Positions 24,959-34,670 of a stretch of DNA of 64,000 bases are shown in pieces. Where the stretch lies: NCBI RefSeq assembly GCF_030814995.1, contig NZ_JAUSVX010000001.1, forward strand, positions 248,001 to 312,000, read 5' to 3'. The stretch comes from Labrys wisconsinensis. GTDB lineage: Bacteria > Pseudomonadota > Alphaproteobacteria > Rhizobiales > Labraceae. A program made the position numbers and the translations under genes. The notes under the pieces were generated by a model. That model saw nothing but the letters and a program-made list of their open reading frames with translations, did no database searches and was not told the DNA's origin. The stretch's first letter is position 1, and every line of letters begins with the position of its first letter.

Positions 24959-26373
24959 GACGCGGCCCGGTTGTAGACGTCTTCGATGCGGATGATGTCG
25001 TCCTCGCCGAGATAGCTGCCGTTCTGCACTTCGATGACCTCCAGTTCGATCTTGCCGGGATTTTCCAGCCGATGCACCGCTCCGGCCGGGATGAAGACGG
25101 ATTCGTTCTCATGCACGGTCTTGACCTGCCCGCCGATGGTCACCGTGGCGGTGCCGCGCACCACGATCCAGTGCTCGGAGCGGTGATGGTGCTTCTGCAG
25201 CGACAGGCGCTCGCCCGGCTTGACCACGATGCTCTTGACCTGGTGGCGCGCGCCCTGGTCGAGGGAGCGGAAGCTGCCCCAGGGCCGGAGCGCCTGCCGG
25301 TGCTCGAGCGTCAGATGCGCGTGGCTCGCCTTCAGCGTCTCGACCAGCGCCTTGACCCCGGCCGAATCCTCGCGCCGCGTCACCATGATGGCGTCGTCCG
25401 TGGCGATGACCGCGAGGTCGTCGAGCCCGACGACGGCGACCAGCGGGCCGTCGGTCGAGACGAAGTTCGAGCGGGCGTCGATGAACACCGCCTTGCCGCG
25501 GGCGGCGTTGCCCGTCTCGTCCTGCTCGGTGAGGTCGCGCACCGCGCTCCACGAGCCGACGTCCGACCAGTCGAAGGTGGCGGGGACCACGGCGATGCGC
25601 CGGGTCTTCTCCATGACGGCATAGTCGATGGAGCGCTTGCCCGCGCCGGCAAAGGCCTCGGCGTCGATATGCAGGACGTGCCGGTCCCGCACGGCGCCGA
25701 CGACGGCGGCGGCCACGGCCGTGGCGGTGGCCGGCTCGAACGTCTCGTATTCGCGGCAGAGCACGCCGGCCTGGAACATGAAGTTGCCGGCGTTCCAGTA
25801 GAAGCCCTCGCGCAGATAGCGCGCCGCGGTCTCCGCATCGGGCTTCTCGACGAAGCGCTTCACCAGGAAGCCGCCGTGGGACAGCACGTCGCCGGGCTCG
25901 ATATAGCCGAAGCCGGTGGCGGGGTGGTCGGGCGTGATGCCGAAGGTGGCGATATGGCCGGCCTGCGCCACGGCCAGCGCCGTGCGGCAGGAGGCGACGA
26001 AGGCGCCGACGTCGCGCACCATGTGGTCGGCGGCGAGCGAGAGCGCCACGGCGCTGTCGCCGTCGCGCTCGGCGATGAAGCGGGCGCCCGCCAGGATGGC
26101 CGGGCCGGAATCGCGGGCCTCCGGCTCCAGCAGCACGTCCGCCTCCATGCCGATGCCGCCGAGCTGCTCGTCGACGAGGAAGCGGTGGTCGCGGTTGGTG
26201 ACGATCACCGGCCGCCCGAACAGGCCCTGGGCCGAAGCCCGGCGCAGGGTCTCCTGGAACGTCGAGAAATCACCGAACAGGGGCAGGAATTGCTTCGGAC
26301 GGCTGGCACGGGACGACGGCCAGAGCCTGGTCCCGGAACCGCCGCAGACGATCAGGGGAACAATGATGTTCAT
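24955..26373 (-). CDS. Mannose-1-phosphate guanylyltransferase/mannose-6-phosphate isomerase
   Basis: 472 residues from the ATG at 26373 (an upstream ATG at 26403 adds ten non-family residues). The N-terminal nucleotidyltransferase has IVCGGSGTRLWPSSRASRPKQ-type residues and FVEKP; the C-terminal cupin has WGSFRSLDQG, LSLQKHHHRSEHW and NESVFIPAGAVHRLEN. The bifunctional ManC/AlgA enzymes make GDP-mannose from fructose-6-phosphate together with the phosphomannomutase encoded just downstream. The roughly 90 bp before the start is A/T-richer and probably holds the promoter. Confidence 0.93.
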   Translation of the reverse strand: MNIIVPLIVCGGSGTRLWPSSRASRPKQFLPLFGDFSTFQETLRRASAQGLFGRPVIVTNRDHRFLVDEQLGGIGMEADVLLEPEARDSGPAILAGARFIAERDGDSAVALSLAADHMVRDVGAFVASCRTALAVAQAGHIATFGITPDHPATGFGYIEPGDVLSHGGFLVKRFVEKPDAETAARYLREGFYWNAGNFMFQAGVLCREYETFEPATATAVAAAVVGAVRDRHVLHIDAEAFAGAGKRSIDYAVMEKTRRIAVVPATFDWSDVGSWSAVRDLTEQDETGNAARGKAVFIDARSNFVSTDGPLVAVVGLDDLAVIATDDAIMVTRREDSAGVKALVETLKASHAHLTLEHRQALRPWGSFRSLDQGARHQVKSIVVKPGERLSLQKHHHRSEHWIVVRGTATVTIGGQVKTVHENESVFIPAGAVHRLENPGKIELEVIEVQNGSYLGEDDIIRIEDVYNRAAS

Positions 26374-26494
26374 ACTCACCCGCTCTGAAATGGACGATAG
26401 CAATCGGACATCGACGTAAGAACCGTGTTACATTGCACCGCAACAAGAGCGCGGGCAACCCGTAACGTGACGCCCGCCCGCCGGGCACATCCGA

Positions 26495-29011
26495 TTATGG
26501 TTGCCGCGGGTGGTCTTCGCGGGCCGGTGCTGCCGAAGCGGCCTGTTCATATCGCGTCGCGCCGATGATGTTGACGGCCCGCACCTCTCCCTTGGGAAGG
26601 CGATTCGGGTCGAAGCCGGGAAGGGCGCGCAGCCTGATCGACTTTTCGCGCTTCGGCGCGAGATGGAAGCCGTTTTCGGCGGTCGCGAATGTTTCGTCGG
26701 TAACAGTGACGAACAGCAGCGTGCGTGCGGCGCTCAGCCGCAGCAACCAGCCCTGGTCGTCACGCTCCACCGCGAGAACGATGTCGGCGCGATGCCGGCC
26801 GATGCGGGCCTGCGGCATCAGGTGGAAGGCCTCGGCCAGAACTTCGCCGGCTACCGATTCGAGTCGCGCCGTCACCACGTCATGAGCGCAGGGGCCGAAG
26901 CGATAGGCATGGCCGGCGTCGAAGAAGGCGCCGATGAGCTCGAAGGCACCGAGGGAGAGCCCGCCATGCGGCCCGACCTCGACCGCGCGGCGACCCGCGA
27001 CGACGGGAATGGCGCCCTCGCGCAGGCACTCCAGCACCAGCCGCCCGGCGACCGGCCGCGGACCGGCATTGACGACATGCGCCACGAGCCCGTTGACGCC
27101 CTCGTCCGAGATCGTCAGGCGCAGCGGCGCCAGCGCCCGGCCGAGCGCGTGCCAGACCGACTTGGGCCGCCCGAGCGCATCGATCGCGCCCCAGCCGGCG
27201 CCCAGCCACAGGTCCTTCCAGAACCAGACCAGGGCTCCTGCGGTGCGCGAGGCCGGCCGCCGCCATTCGTCGATGGTGCGCTCCGTCACCTCCGCCGTCA
27301 CGGCGCGCGACAGCTCCAGATAGCGCTCCGGGTCCTCCAGCCTGAGGCGGCGGGCATCGACGCCCCAGAGCTCGGCGAGGTAGTGGTCACGGACGTCCTC
27401 GAAATCCCAGGAGGCGCCGGCATCGCGCGGCGTGCGCTCCTTCCAGCCGGGATGGTGCACCGCCGGCACGGGCAGGCTGCGCAGCGAGGCGTCCTCCGGC
27501 ACGTTGGCGAAGGCGAGGCATTCGGAAGCAAAGCGCACATCGGCGCGGCGCGCGTCCTCCAGCGGCCGGCAATAGGCGCCGACGCCGTAATAGTGGGTGG
27601 GGCCGCCGCTCGCGACGAAGGGCAGCACGCCGCCCGAGGGCGAGGACGGCACATAGATCGCGTCCGGCCGGCGCTCGGCCAGGACCTCCGGCAGCAGCGC
27701 GTCGAACAGCGGGCTCGACCAGCGCCCGGCCGGCAGGCCGAGCATGGCCGCCTGCTGGAACACTTCGCTGCCGCCGCACAGCACCGCCAGTGAGGGCGAA
27801 GCGCCGATGCCGTCGAGCAGGCCGGCGATCTCGCGCCGCACCGCGGCGAGGAAGGCCTCGTCGGCGGGATAGTCGAAATTGGCCAGCATGGCCTCCTGCC
27901 ACACCAGGATGCCGAGCTCGTCGCAGAGCTCGAAGAAGGCCGGCGCCTCGTAGGTCATGGTGCCGCCGATGCGCAGCATGGTGACATTGGCCGCCCTGAC
28001 CGTAGCCAGGGCGTCGGCATAGGCCGCGCGCGTGCCGGGCAGGCCGACGATGTCGGGCGGCGTCCAGCAGGCGCCGCCGCAGAACACGCGCACGCCGTTG
28101 ACGACGAGCGCGAAGCCTTGCCCGTCCGCGTCGCGGTCGAGGGCGAGCGTGCGGAAGCCGACGCGGCCGAGGTCGAAGCGCGCGCCTCCCACCCGCAGCT
28201 CGGCGGCGTGGAGACGGGGCTCGCCGACCGTGTGCGGCCACCAGCGCTCCACGGCGGGGATGCGCAGCGTGCCGGTGAAGCGCCCGCCGCCCTCGGGCTG
28301 CAGCGTCGCCGCCTGCCCGCCGCAGGCAATCTCAGCCGGCGCCTCGCCATCCCATCCGGAGAGGACGAGCGACACCTCGAGGAGGCCATCCTCGCCGTCG
28401 AGCCCGGCATGGAGCCGGCGCTGCACGATGCGAGGGGTGCCGGCGTCGATCAGCTCCACCGGCCGCCAGGGGCCGACCGCGTGCACCGGCGGGCACCAGC
28501 CCGGCATGTGGCCGAGCAGGGTGGTGCGCACCAGCCTGAGGCGCTGGTCCGGGATCATGCGCGGCTTCCAGCGGGCCCGCGGGCCGGCGAGCGTCACCAG
28601 GGCGGCCTCGAGGCTGCGGAAGGCGAGGCAGAGGCGGTGCTCGCCCGAAAGCTCGACCGCCACCTCCTGCGCCTCGAACATGCTGCGCGAGGTCAGCAGC
28701 AGCTCGTCGTCGAGCCAGACCTCGGCGATGGTCGCAAGCCCGTGGAAGCGCAGGAGATGGCGGCCCTGGCCGGCGATCCGGGTGCGATACCAGACGTCCT
28801 TGTCGTGCAGCGGCTCCGGCCGGTCGAGGCGCCAGCGCCCGGCCGCCGCCAGCGCCTGGGCGGCAGTGCCCGGCACGATCGCCGGCAACCACTCCGCCCC
28901 GCCGCTCTCGCCCGGCCGCGCGAAAGCGCCGGGCGCCGACAGCGCCAGCTCCCAGCCTTCCGTCAACGCCGTCGCAGCCGCCGGAGAGGTCGAGGTCCGA
29001 TCTGCCGCCAT
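26495..29011 (-). CDS. Glycoside hydrolase family 2 protein (beta-mannosidase-like)
   Basis: 838 residues from the ATG at 29011, supported by GGAG 9 nt upstream; the frame extends further but would run into the neighbouring gene. Order: sugar-binding jelly-roll (DKDVWYRTRI, LHGLATIAEVWLDDELL-like region), Ig-like domain, then a TIM barrel with VNGVRVFCGGACWTPPD, MLRIGGTMTYE and LCGGSEVFQQ, where the Glu is the expected acid/base. There is no signal peptide, so it is cytoplasmic or exported otherwise. Next to GDP-mannose genes it may trim or recycle mannose-containing glycans. Confidence 0.8.
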   Translation of the reverse strand: MAADRTSTSPAAATALTEGWELALSAPGAFARPGESGGAEWLPAIVPGTAAQALAAAGRWRLDRPEPLHDKDVWYRTRIAGQGRHLLRFHGLATIAEVWLDDELLLTSRSMFEAQEVAVELSGEHRLCLAFRSLEAALVTLAGPRARWKPRMIPDQRLRLVRTTLLGHMPGWCPPVHAVGPWRPVELIDAGTPRIVQRRLHAGLDGEDGLLEVSLVLSGWDGEAPAEIACGGQAATLQPEGGGRFTGTLRIPAVERWWPHTVGEPRLHAAELRVGGARFDLGRVGFRTLALDRDADGQGFALVVNGVRVFCGGACWTPPDIVGLPGTRAAYADALATVRAANVTMLRIGGTMTYEAPAFFELCDELGILVWQEAMLANFDYPADEAFLAAVRREIAGLLDGIGASPSLAVLCGGSEVFQQAAMLGLPAGRWSSPLFDALLPEVLAERRPDAIYVPSSPSGGVLPFVASGGPTHYYGVGAYCRPLEDARRADVRFASECLAFANVPEDASLRSLPVPAVHHPGWKERTPRDAGASWDFEDVRDHYLAELWGVDARRLRLEDPERYLELSRAVTAEVTERTIDEWRRPASRTAGALVWFWKDLWLGAGWGAIDALGRPKSVWHALGRALAPLRLTISDEGVNGLVAHVVNAGPRPVAGRLVLECLREGAIPVVAGRRAVEVGPHGGLSLGAFELIGAFFDAGHAYRFGPCAHDVVTARLESVAGEVLAEAFHLMPQARIGRHRADIVLAVERDDQGWLLRLSAARTLLFVTVTDETFATAENGFHLAPKREKSIRLRALPGFDPNRLPKGEVRAVNIIGATRYEQAASAAPAREDHPRQP

Positions 29012-29060
29012 GCCGGGAGGCTCCAACGCCATACGCAACATCCGGGTGGGGCCCGCCGGC

Positions 29061-30050
29061 TCAGGCCGCGGCGGATCTCTCTCCGGCCGACCGTTCGCCG
29101 ATGAGGCCGAACAGCTCGTCATGGCTCCGCGCCATGGTGTCGATCAGCGGTCCCAGCCCGTCGAAGCTCTTGCGCGCCATGGCGCGGGCGAGCTTGAACT
29201 GCATCGCCTTGGCCGTCTCGGCGATGCCGGCCGCGGCCGCGCGCGGACCGGCGAGGCCGGCCTCCCCGCGCTCCGCCAGCCAGGCGAGATGGCTCGCCAG
29301 CAGCTCGAAATTGGCGCCGACCTGACGCAGCGTGTTGAAGGCATAGGCGTGGAAATAGCAGGGCGGGCGGGTCGCGAGGTCGGCGGCATGGGCGTCGAAG
29401 GCGGCGCGCCAGGCCTTGAGCGGATTGCCGGTCGGGCGCCGGGCGAGGTGGTGCTCGAACAGCGCCCGCGCATCGCCGAGGAGGTCGCGCGAGGGCGCGG
29501 CCGCGCCGAACTTGACGAATTCGACATAGGGGAACAGCGGCAGCCCGCCTGATGTCTCCGGACGCAGGACGGCGTCGTAATCTTCGCCCTCCAGCGCGAA
29601 ATAGCCGGCATTGTGGAAATAGCCGAGGACGCGCGCCGCGGGATCGATGCGGTTGACGCCGATCGTCGTCTTGGAATGCTCGGTGCGATAGGTGACCCCG
29701 CGCGTGTCGGGCAAGAAATAGGCATCGACCTCGACCAGCGGCAGGCGCCCGCGTGAAACCTGCTCGACGACATGGCTCTCCAGCCGGTCGAAGATCGACA
29801 GTTCCAGCACCTCGACGCCATAGAGCCGCGCGAGGTCGGCGGCCGGCATCTTGAAGAAGGTGAACTGGTCACCCTCGAAGTCCTGGGCCAGGGTGAAGCC
29901 CATCACCGCCGTCGGGTCGTGCCCTGAGGCCGAGAGCAGCTCGATCCACAGGTCGACATAGCAATTGGTCTCGGGCCAATGGCGCGCATGGTCGTGCAGC
30001 GCATGGCGGCGATAGGTCTGCGGCTCCAGGCCGGGAAAGACGACTGGCAT
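29061..30050 (-). CDS. DUF1839-like protein linked to amino acid:carrier-protein ligase
   Basis: 329 residues, no signal or membrane segment. Recognisable stretches are ETNCYVDLWIELL, GFTLAQDFEGDQFTFFKMP, the FFPYVEFVKFG-like region and HAYAFNTLRQVGANFELL. In my memory these belong to DUF1839, a family of unknown function found beside the ligase encoded 3 bp away. The co-transcribed group (this gene, ligase, dehydrogenase-like gene, carrier protein) suggests that it takes or transfers an aminoacyl group from the carrier protein. The function is not established. Confidence 0.7.
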   Translation of the reverse strand: MPVVFPGLEPQTYRRHALHDHARHWPETNCYVDLWIELLSASGHDPTAVMGFTLAQDFEGDQFTFFKMPAADLARLYGVEVLELSIFDRLESHVVEQVSRGRLPLVEVDAYFLPDTRGVTYRTEHSKTTIGVNRIDPAARVLGYFHNAGYFALEGEDYDAVLRPETSGGLPLFPYVEFVKFGAAAPSRDLLGDARALFEHHLARRPTGNPLKAWRAAFDAHAADLATRPPCYFHAYAFNTLRQVGANFELLASHLAWLAERGEAGLAGPRAAAAGIAETAKAMQFKLARAMARKSFDGLGPLIDTMARSHDELFGLIGERSAGERSAAA

Positions 30051-30053
30051 GGC

Positions 30054-30986
30054 TCAGGCCCAGAGCAGCGAGCGGACTTCGTCCGGCCACGCCTCGACAT
30101 CGGTGCCGTGATGGCGGAACAGCGCCAGTGCCGTGCGCTCCAGGCCGAAGCCGACGCAGGCCGAATGGGCGATCTCGCCGTCTTCGAACTGGAGGCCCCA
30201 CAGCGAGCCGAAATGGTCCTGGTGGTAGTTGAAGGACAGGCACGCCGTCGGCTTGTCGTCGCTCGCCACCGGAATGAGCAGCTCGAACTTCAGCCCCTGG
30301 TCGCGCTGGTTGTTGGCCAGCATCTTGCCGGCCCGGCCGAAGAACGGGTCGTTGGCGAGGTCGACGACGCAGGGCAGGCCGAGCGCGGCGATCAGCCTCT
30401 CGCCGCGATCGAGCCAGCTCTGGCGGAAGGCGGTCACCTGCTCGGCCGTGCCGAGGCGCACGAACTCGCGCATGCGGAAGAGCTGCATGCGGGCCGGGTC
30501 CTGCGAGGGCTCGTGCCGGAAGCAATAGGATTTCAGATCGAAGAGGGCGCCGGCGGGCTTGAGCGGCCCCTGCGCGGCCACGGTGGGATAGAGCGGATAG
30601 CAGGCTGCCGGGGTCAGCACGACCTCGGTGGCCTGCTGCAGCTCCGTCCAGTCCTCGCCCTTCTCCAGCATGGCGAGGAGCTGGGCATGGTCGCGCTCGT
30701 TGCCCATGAAGGAATGCACGCAGCCGGCGAGCTGCGGAAAGCTCTTCAGATAGCCGCTCTTCTCCAGCATGCGCCGCGGCATGCCCGGCGGGAAGTGGAT
30801 CCGCGTCGCCCCGTCGCCGACGGCAGCCCTGGTGACCAGCGCCTCGAAGCGGTCGATCACCTCCTCGAAGATGCCGGCGCGGCCGTAGACGCCGTCCACG
30901 CCGGTGCGCATCAAGAGGCCGGCGTCGAACAGGCCGTCGAGGAAGTCGACCGCCTTGGTGGTGGGCGCCTTGAAGGGAGCGTTCAT
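30054..30986 (-). CDS. Amino acid:[carrier protein] ligase (truncated seryl-tRNA-synthetase homologue)
   Basis: 310 residues: only the class II catalytic core, without the tRNA-binding arm. Motif 2 is [20 protein letters not shown] and motif 3 is [12 protein letters not shown]. Proteins of this kind activate glycine or alanine with ATP and load it on the phosphopantetheine of a small carrier protein, not on tRNA (Mocibob and colleagues, Bradyrhizobium and Agrobacterium homologues). The carrier protein is encoded two genes upstream. The gene lies 5 bp from the acyl-CoA-dehydrogenase-like gene and 3 bp from the DUF1839-like gene. Confidence 0.87.
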   Translation of the reverse strand: MNAPFKAPTTKAVDFLDGLFDAGLLMRTGVDGVYGRAGIFEEVIDRFEALVTRAAVGDGATRIHFPPGMPRRMLEKSGYLKSFPQLAGCVHSFMGNERDHAQLLAMLEKGEDWTELQQATEVVLTPAACYPLYPTVAAQGPLKPAGALFDLKSYCFRHEPSQDPARMQLFRMREFVRLGTAEQVTAFRQSWLDRGERLIAALGLPCVVDLANDPFFGRAGKMLANNQRDQGLKFELLIPVASDDKPTACLSFNYHQDHFGSLWGLQFEDGEIAHSACVGFGLERTALALFRHHGTDVEAWPDEVRSLLWA

Positions 30987-30991
30987 GGCCG

Positions 30992-32182
30992 TCAATCCGC
31001 GAGGCTCGAGTCGAAGCGGCTCACCAGGAGCAGGTTCGAGGTGTTGGTGAGGATGCGATCGTTGGAGATCATGATCGCGGCGGAGAGCACGTCGCGCAGG
31101 TTGCGGGCGACGGAGAAGGGCGTGTCGTTCTTGTAGCCGGCGATGCCGGTGATCATGAGCGCCGTCTGCACCACCTCGGCCGCCACGGTGGAGACCGTGA
31201 CCTTGAGGTTGTTCATCTCCACCGCGAAGCCGATGGAGGAGAGCGCGTCCTCGCTGGCCTTGGCCGCCTCGAAGCGGGCAAGGGCGCTCTTGATCAGCGC
31301 CTTGAGAGCATGCAGCTTCGTCGTCCCCTCCGCCAGGCGCAAGGCGCCGGGCGGCGTGACGCCGGGCTGGCGGCGGGCGGCGGCGCGCACGAAGGCCTGC
31401 GCCCTGGCCATGGCGTCGGTGGCGATGCCGAACCAGACGCTGCTCCACAGAATATGCGAGGTCGCCAGCATCGACTGCGCCGCGATCTCGGAGAAGGGTT
31501 TTGGGATGATCTGCTCGACGGAGCCCTCGCAGGAGAGCTTGAAGCCCTCCGAGCAGGTGCCGCGCATGCCGAGCGTGTCCCAGCCACCGGTGCGCTCCAG
31601 GGTGTAGTCGGCCTTGCGCACGCAGACCAGCACCTGGTCCGAGCTCGCCGCCTCCGGCCCCTTGCGGGCGGTGACGAGGATGGTGTCGGCGTGGGCGCCG
31701 TAGGAGATGACCGGCGCCTCCTTCACCAGGCGAAAGCGGCCGCCTTCCGTCTCCACCGCGCAGATCGAGTTGCGCAGGTCGCCACCGATGCCGGCCTCCG
31801 TGGTGGAGGAGGCGATCAGCAGCTGGCGCGCCGCGATCTCGCGGGCGAAGGCGCGGTGCCATTCGCTGCCGAGGCCGTGCGAGATCAGGCTGGTCAGCTT
31901 GATCTGGTGCATGGCAAAGACCATGGCGCTGGAGCCGCAGCCCTGGGCCAGCGTGGCGCAGAGGTCGGCGATCTCGGCCAGCGAGGCGCCCTCGCCGCCC
32001 AGATGCGCCGGCACCATCGCCCCGAGCAGGCGTTCCTGCTTCAGCGCCGTCACGGTCTCGGCGGGAAAGCGCGCCCGGGCGTCGACGTCTCCGGCATGCC
32101 GCTGCGCCACCTCGGTGGCGACGCGCTGCATGCGCCGGGACGCGGGCTCGAGGAGCGGCGAGGCTTCGGCGACGGCGGCCAT
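30992..32182 (-). CDS. Acyl-CoA dehydrogenase-like flavoprotein
   Basis: 396 residues; the ATG at 32182 follows GGAGGAGACC, a strong ribosome site. N-terminal helical domain, middle beta domain ([18 protein letters not shown], the RGT segment near the flavin) and C-terminal helical bundle. I do not see a clear catalytic Glu. Between a carrier-protein gene and an aminoacyl-carrier ligase it may oxidise a carrier-bound aminoacyl group, as dehydrogenases do for prolyl carriers; that role is inference. Confidence 0.8.
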   Translation of the reverse strand: MAAVAEASPLLEPASRRMQRVATEVAQRHAGDVDARARFPAETVTALKQERLLGAMVPAHLGGEGASLAEIADLCATLAQGCGSSAMVFAMHQIKLTSLISHGLGSEWHRAFAREIAARQLLIASSTTEAGIGGDLRNSICAVETEGGRFRLVKEAPVISYGAHADTILVTARKGPEAASSDQVLVCVRKADYTLERTGGWDTLGMRGTCSEGFKLSCEGSVEQIIPKPFSEIAAQSMLATSHILWSSVWFGIATDAMARAQAFVRAAARRQPGVTPPGALRLAEGTTKLHALKALIKSALARFEAAKASEDALSSIGFAVEMNNLKVTVSTVAAEVVQTALMITGIAGYKNDTPFSVARNLRDVLSAAIMISNDRILTNTSNLLLVSRFDSSLAD

Positions 32183-32196
32183 GGTCTCCTCCGCTC

Positions 32197-32442
32197 TCAG
32201 GCGTGCTCGGGCGCCAGCTCGGCGATCGAGCCGGCGATCGCCGCGATGGACGAGAAGGTCCGGCGCGTCAGCATGTGCTCCGGGAACTCGACGTCGAACG
32301 CCGATTCCAGCGCCAGCATCAGCTGCACCGAGGCGAAGGAGGTGAGGCCGGCGTCGTAGAGGTCGGCCTGGTCCGACAGCGTGTCGATCGGGACCGCCAA
32401 CGGCGCGACGCTGGCCAAAATCTCTCTGATGCGATCCTGCAT
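32197..32442 (-). CDS. Acyl/aminoacyl carrier protein
   Basis: 81 residues from the ATG at 32442 (GGAGAG just upstream). Predicted phosphopantetheine site Ser35 in [19 protein letters not shown], where LTS replaces the usual DSL/DSV. It is the first gene of the four-gene ligase unit and the expected acceptor for the aminoacyl group. The downstream dehydrogenase-like gene starts 14 bp after its stop. Confidence 0.83.
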   Translation of the reverse strand: MQDRIREILASVAPLAVPIDTLSDQADLYDAGLTSFASVQLMLALESAFDVEFPEHMLTRRTFSSIAAIAGSIAELAPEHA

Positions 32443-32831
32443 GGCGCTCTCCGTCCGGCCCTGACGCATGCGGCGTCGGCACCGGCTCTGCTCTTGCGAT
32501 CCGCAGCGCACGCCCGGTCGGGCGGGTGACGGACCTTCATGACGTTGCGGGAAGGATTTGGCGCAGAACTGGATAATGACCGTTTAAAATCCCGAAGACA
32601 AATTTCGAAATGGATAACGAACCCTTGCAGGAAATTCATACAAACTCCAATGGAACAATGATTAATGCATATTAACCCATTAGGAGAGAACACTTTAAAT
32701 TCTAATTATGTCGGGCCGTGTTAGCCAACCATACAGCACAGGCATCACGCTCCGTGCCAGGACCTCGTCAATTGTTAAAATTCGAGCAATTGACTTTACG
32801 GACACGCGGCAGCCCGATGGGAGATTCGTCG
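32443..32831. promoter_or_regulatory. A/T-rich divergent promoter region
   Basis: 389 bp between the carrier-protein unit (minus) and the WecG-like gene (plus). From about 32560 to 32720 the base composition turns sharply A/T-rich, unlike the rest of the window, with runs such as TTTAAAATC and the near-palindrome TTAATGCATATTAA near 32662-32675. Promoters for both directions are expected here. The low GC also fits an H-NS/MucR-type silencer target or a recombination joint. Confidence 0.55.
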
Positions 32832-33647
32832 ATGTTCCTCAGCGAGGACGAAGCTTTGTGGCAGGCGCCGCAGCGGTTCGAACCGATGTTCGCCGGCGCC
32901 TTTCCCACCGTGACCATCGGCGGCATGCCGATCGCGGCGCTGAGCATCGGCGAGACCGTAGCGATGATGCTGCGCGCCGCCAGGGAGCGGCCGCGCGGCT
33001 ATCGCCCGCTCTACCTCACCTCGGCCAATGGCGAGGTGGTGTCGCGCTACCATGACGACCCCGCCATCGCCACGCTGTTCGACCAGGCCGACATGATCAA
33101 CGCCGACGGCCAACCCCTGGTGATGGCCTCGCGCATCCTGTGCGACCAGCCGCTGCCCGAGCGCGTGGCGACCACGGACCTGTTCGAGCCGATGGCCGCC
33201 GCCGCCAGCCGCGAGGGCCTGTCCTTCTATTTCTTCGGCGCCACCGAGGAGGAGAACCGCAAGGCGGTGGCGACGGTGCGCGAGCGCTTCCCGCGGCTGC
33301 GCATCGCCGGACGCTCGCACGGCTTCCTGCGCGGCGAGGAGCTCGCCCGCAAGATCGAGGAGATCGACGCGCTCGCCCCCGACATCCTCTGGCTCGCCCT
33401 CGGCGTGCCGCGCGAGCAGGCCTTCGTCGTCGCCTGGTCGTCGCGGCTCCGGAATGTCGGCATGATCAAGACCAGCGGCGGCCTGTTCAACTTCCTGTCC
33501 GGCACCAATTCGCGCGCGCCGCGCTGGATGCAGAAGGTCGGGCTGGAATGGGCCTACCGCACCTGGCTGGAGCCGCGCCGCCTGTTCTGGCGCTATCTGG
33601 TCACCAATCCGAAAGCCCTGGTGCATATCATCCGGCGGTCGCAATAG
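32832..33647 (+). CDS. WecG/TagA/CpsF-family glycosyltransferase
   Basis: 271 residues from the ATG at 32832, chosen for GGGAG at 32819-32823; ATGs at 32817 and 32718 are in frame. Family segments: YLTSANGEVVSRYHDDP, ADMINADGQPLV, FYFFGATEEENRKAV, PDILWLALGVPREQ and the GMIKTSGGLFNFLSG segment. Members add UDP-N-acetylmannosaminuronate, ManNAc or glucose to a lipid-linked primer at the inner membrane. It starts a plus-strand run of three polysaccharide genes. Confidence 0.88.
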   Translation: MFLSEDEALWQAPQRFEPMFAGAFPTVTIGGMPIAALSIGETVAMMLRAARERPRGYRPLYLTSANGEVVSRYHDDPAIATLFDQADMINADGQPLVMASRILCDQPLPERVATTDLFEPMAAAASREGLSFYFFGATEEENRKAVATVRERFPRLRIAGRSHGFLRGEELARKIEEIDALAPDILWLALGVPREQAFVVAWSSRLRNVGMIKTSGGLFNFLSGTNSRAPRWMQKVGLEWAYRTWLEPRRLFWRYLVTNPKALVHIIRRSQ

Positions 33648-33683
33648 GCGCCACGTCCCGCGCGGACTGCCTCCGGAGTCCTG

Positions 33684-34670
33684 ATGAGCGCCGTCATGTC
33701 CAGCATCCTGCCGCAGCGCGCCGCGCCTGCGCCGGCCGTCGCGGCCGGCCCGGTCTCGGCCGTGGTGATGATCCCGACCTTCCGCCGCCCCGCCATGCTG
33801 GCGGCGACGCTGGACTCCCTCGCCCGCCAGCAGGCGGCGACGCCCTTCGCCATCGTCGTGGTCGACAATGACGCTGCCGGCCGCGAAGGCCTGGCGACGG
33901 CTGAGGCCGCCTTTGCCGCGGGCAGCCTGGAGGGCCTGGCGCTGACCGAGCCGCGCCAGGGCAACTGCCACGCCATCAACGCCGCCCTCGCCGCGGCCCT
34001 GGCCCACTACCCGCAGGCGCGCTATCTCCTGATGATCGACGACGACGAGATCGCCTCGCCCTTCTGGCTGCAGCGCCTGGTCGACGCCGCCGAGCGCCAC
34101 GGCGCCGACGTGGTCGGCGGCCCGGTCTGGCCGGTCTTCGCCGGGGCGGTGCCGCCGCGCGTCGCCGCCCATCCGGTGTTCCGGCCGGCCTTCGCCGAAT
34201 CCGGCCCGGTGCCGATGATCTACGGCAGCGGCAACTTCCTGATCCGCCGGTCGGCCCTGGCCCGCCTGGCCGAGCCGGCGTTCGACACCCGCTTCAACTT
34301 CCTCGGCGGCGGCGACACCGATTTCTTCACCCGCTGCCGCCGCGCCGGCCTCAGCTTCCACTGGGAAAGCTCCGCCCATATCCGCGAGACGGTTCCCGCC
34401 ACGCGCACGACGACGGGCTGGATCCTGCGCCGGAGCCTGAGGATCGGCGCCATCAACTATCTCATCGACCGGCGCGGCGCCGCGACGCTCGCCCAGCGCC
34501 TGCGCGTCGGCGCCAAGAATGCGGCGCTGCTGCCGGTGAGCCTGACGCGCGCCGCGCGCGACCTCGCCCATGGCCGCGGCCTGTTCCCGGCCAGCCACCA
34601 CGTCGTCGTCGCGTTCGGGCGCATCCTGGCCAGCCTCGGCGTCGAGACCGAGCAGTACCGGGCGCGATGA
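33684..34670 (+). CDS. GT2 family glycosyltransferase
   Basis: 328 residues. The GT-A fold is shown by VVMIPTFRRPAMLAATL, the VVVDND acidic motif, YLLMIDDDE (DxD) and a late GGGDTDFFTRCRRAG, the ED-like motif. It has no long membrane anchor, but a basic C-terminal helix may attach to the membrane. It transfers one sugar to a growing repeat unit. It lies 36 nt after the WecG-like gene and overlaps the polymerase/ligase gene by 4 nt. Confidence 0.85.
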   Translation: MSAVMSSILPQRAAPAPAVAAGPVSAVVMIPTFRRPAMLAATLDSLARQQAATPFAIVVVDNDAAGREGLATAEAAFAAGSLEGLALTEPRQGNCHAINAALAAALAHYPQARYLLMIDDDEIASPFWLQRLVDAAERHGADVVGGPVWPVFAGAVPPRVAAHPVFRPAFAESGPVPMIYGSGNFLIRRSALARLAEPAFDTRFNFLGGGDTDFFTRCRRAGLSFHWESSAHIRETVPATRTTTGWILRRSLRIGAINYLIDRRGAATLAQRLRVGAKNAALLPVSLTRAARDLAHGRGLFPASHHVVVAFGRILASLGVETEQYRAR

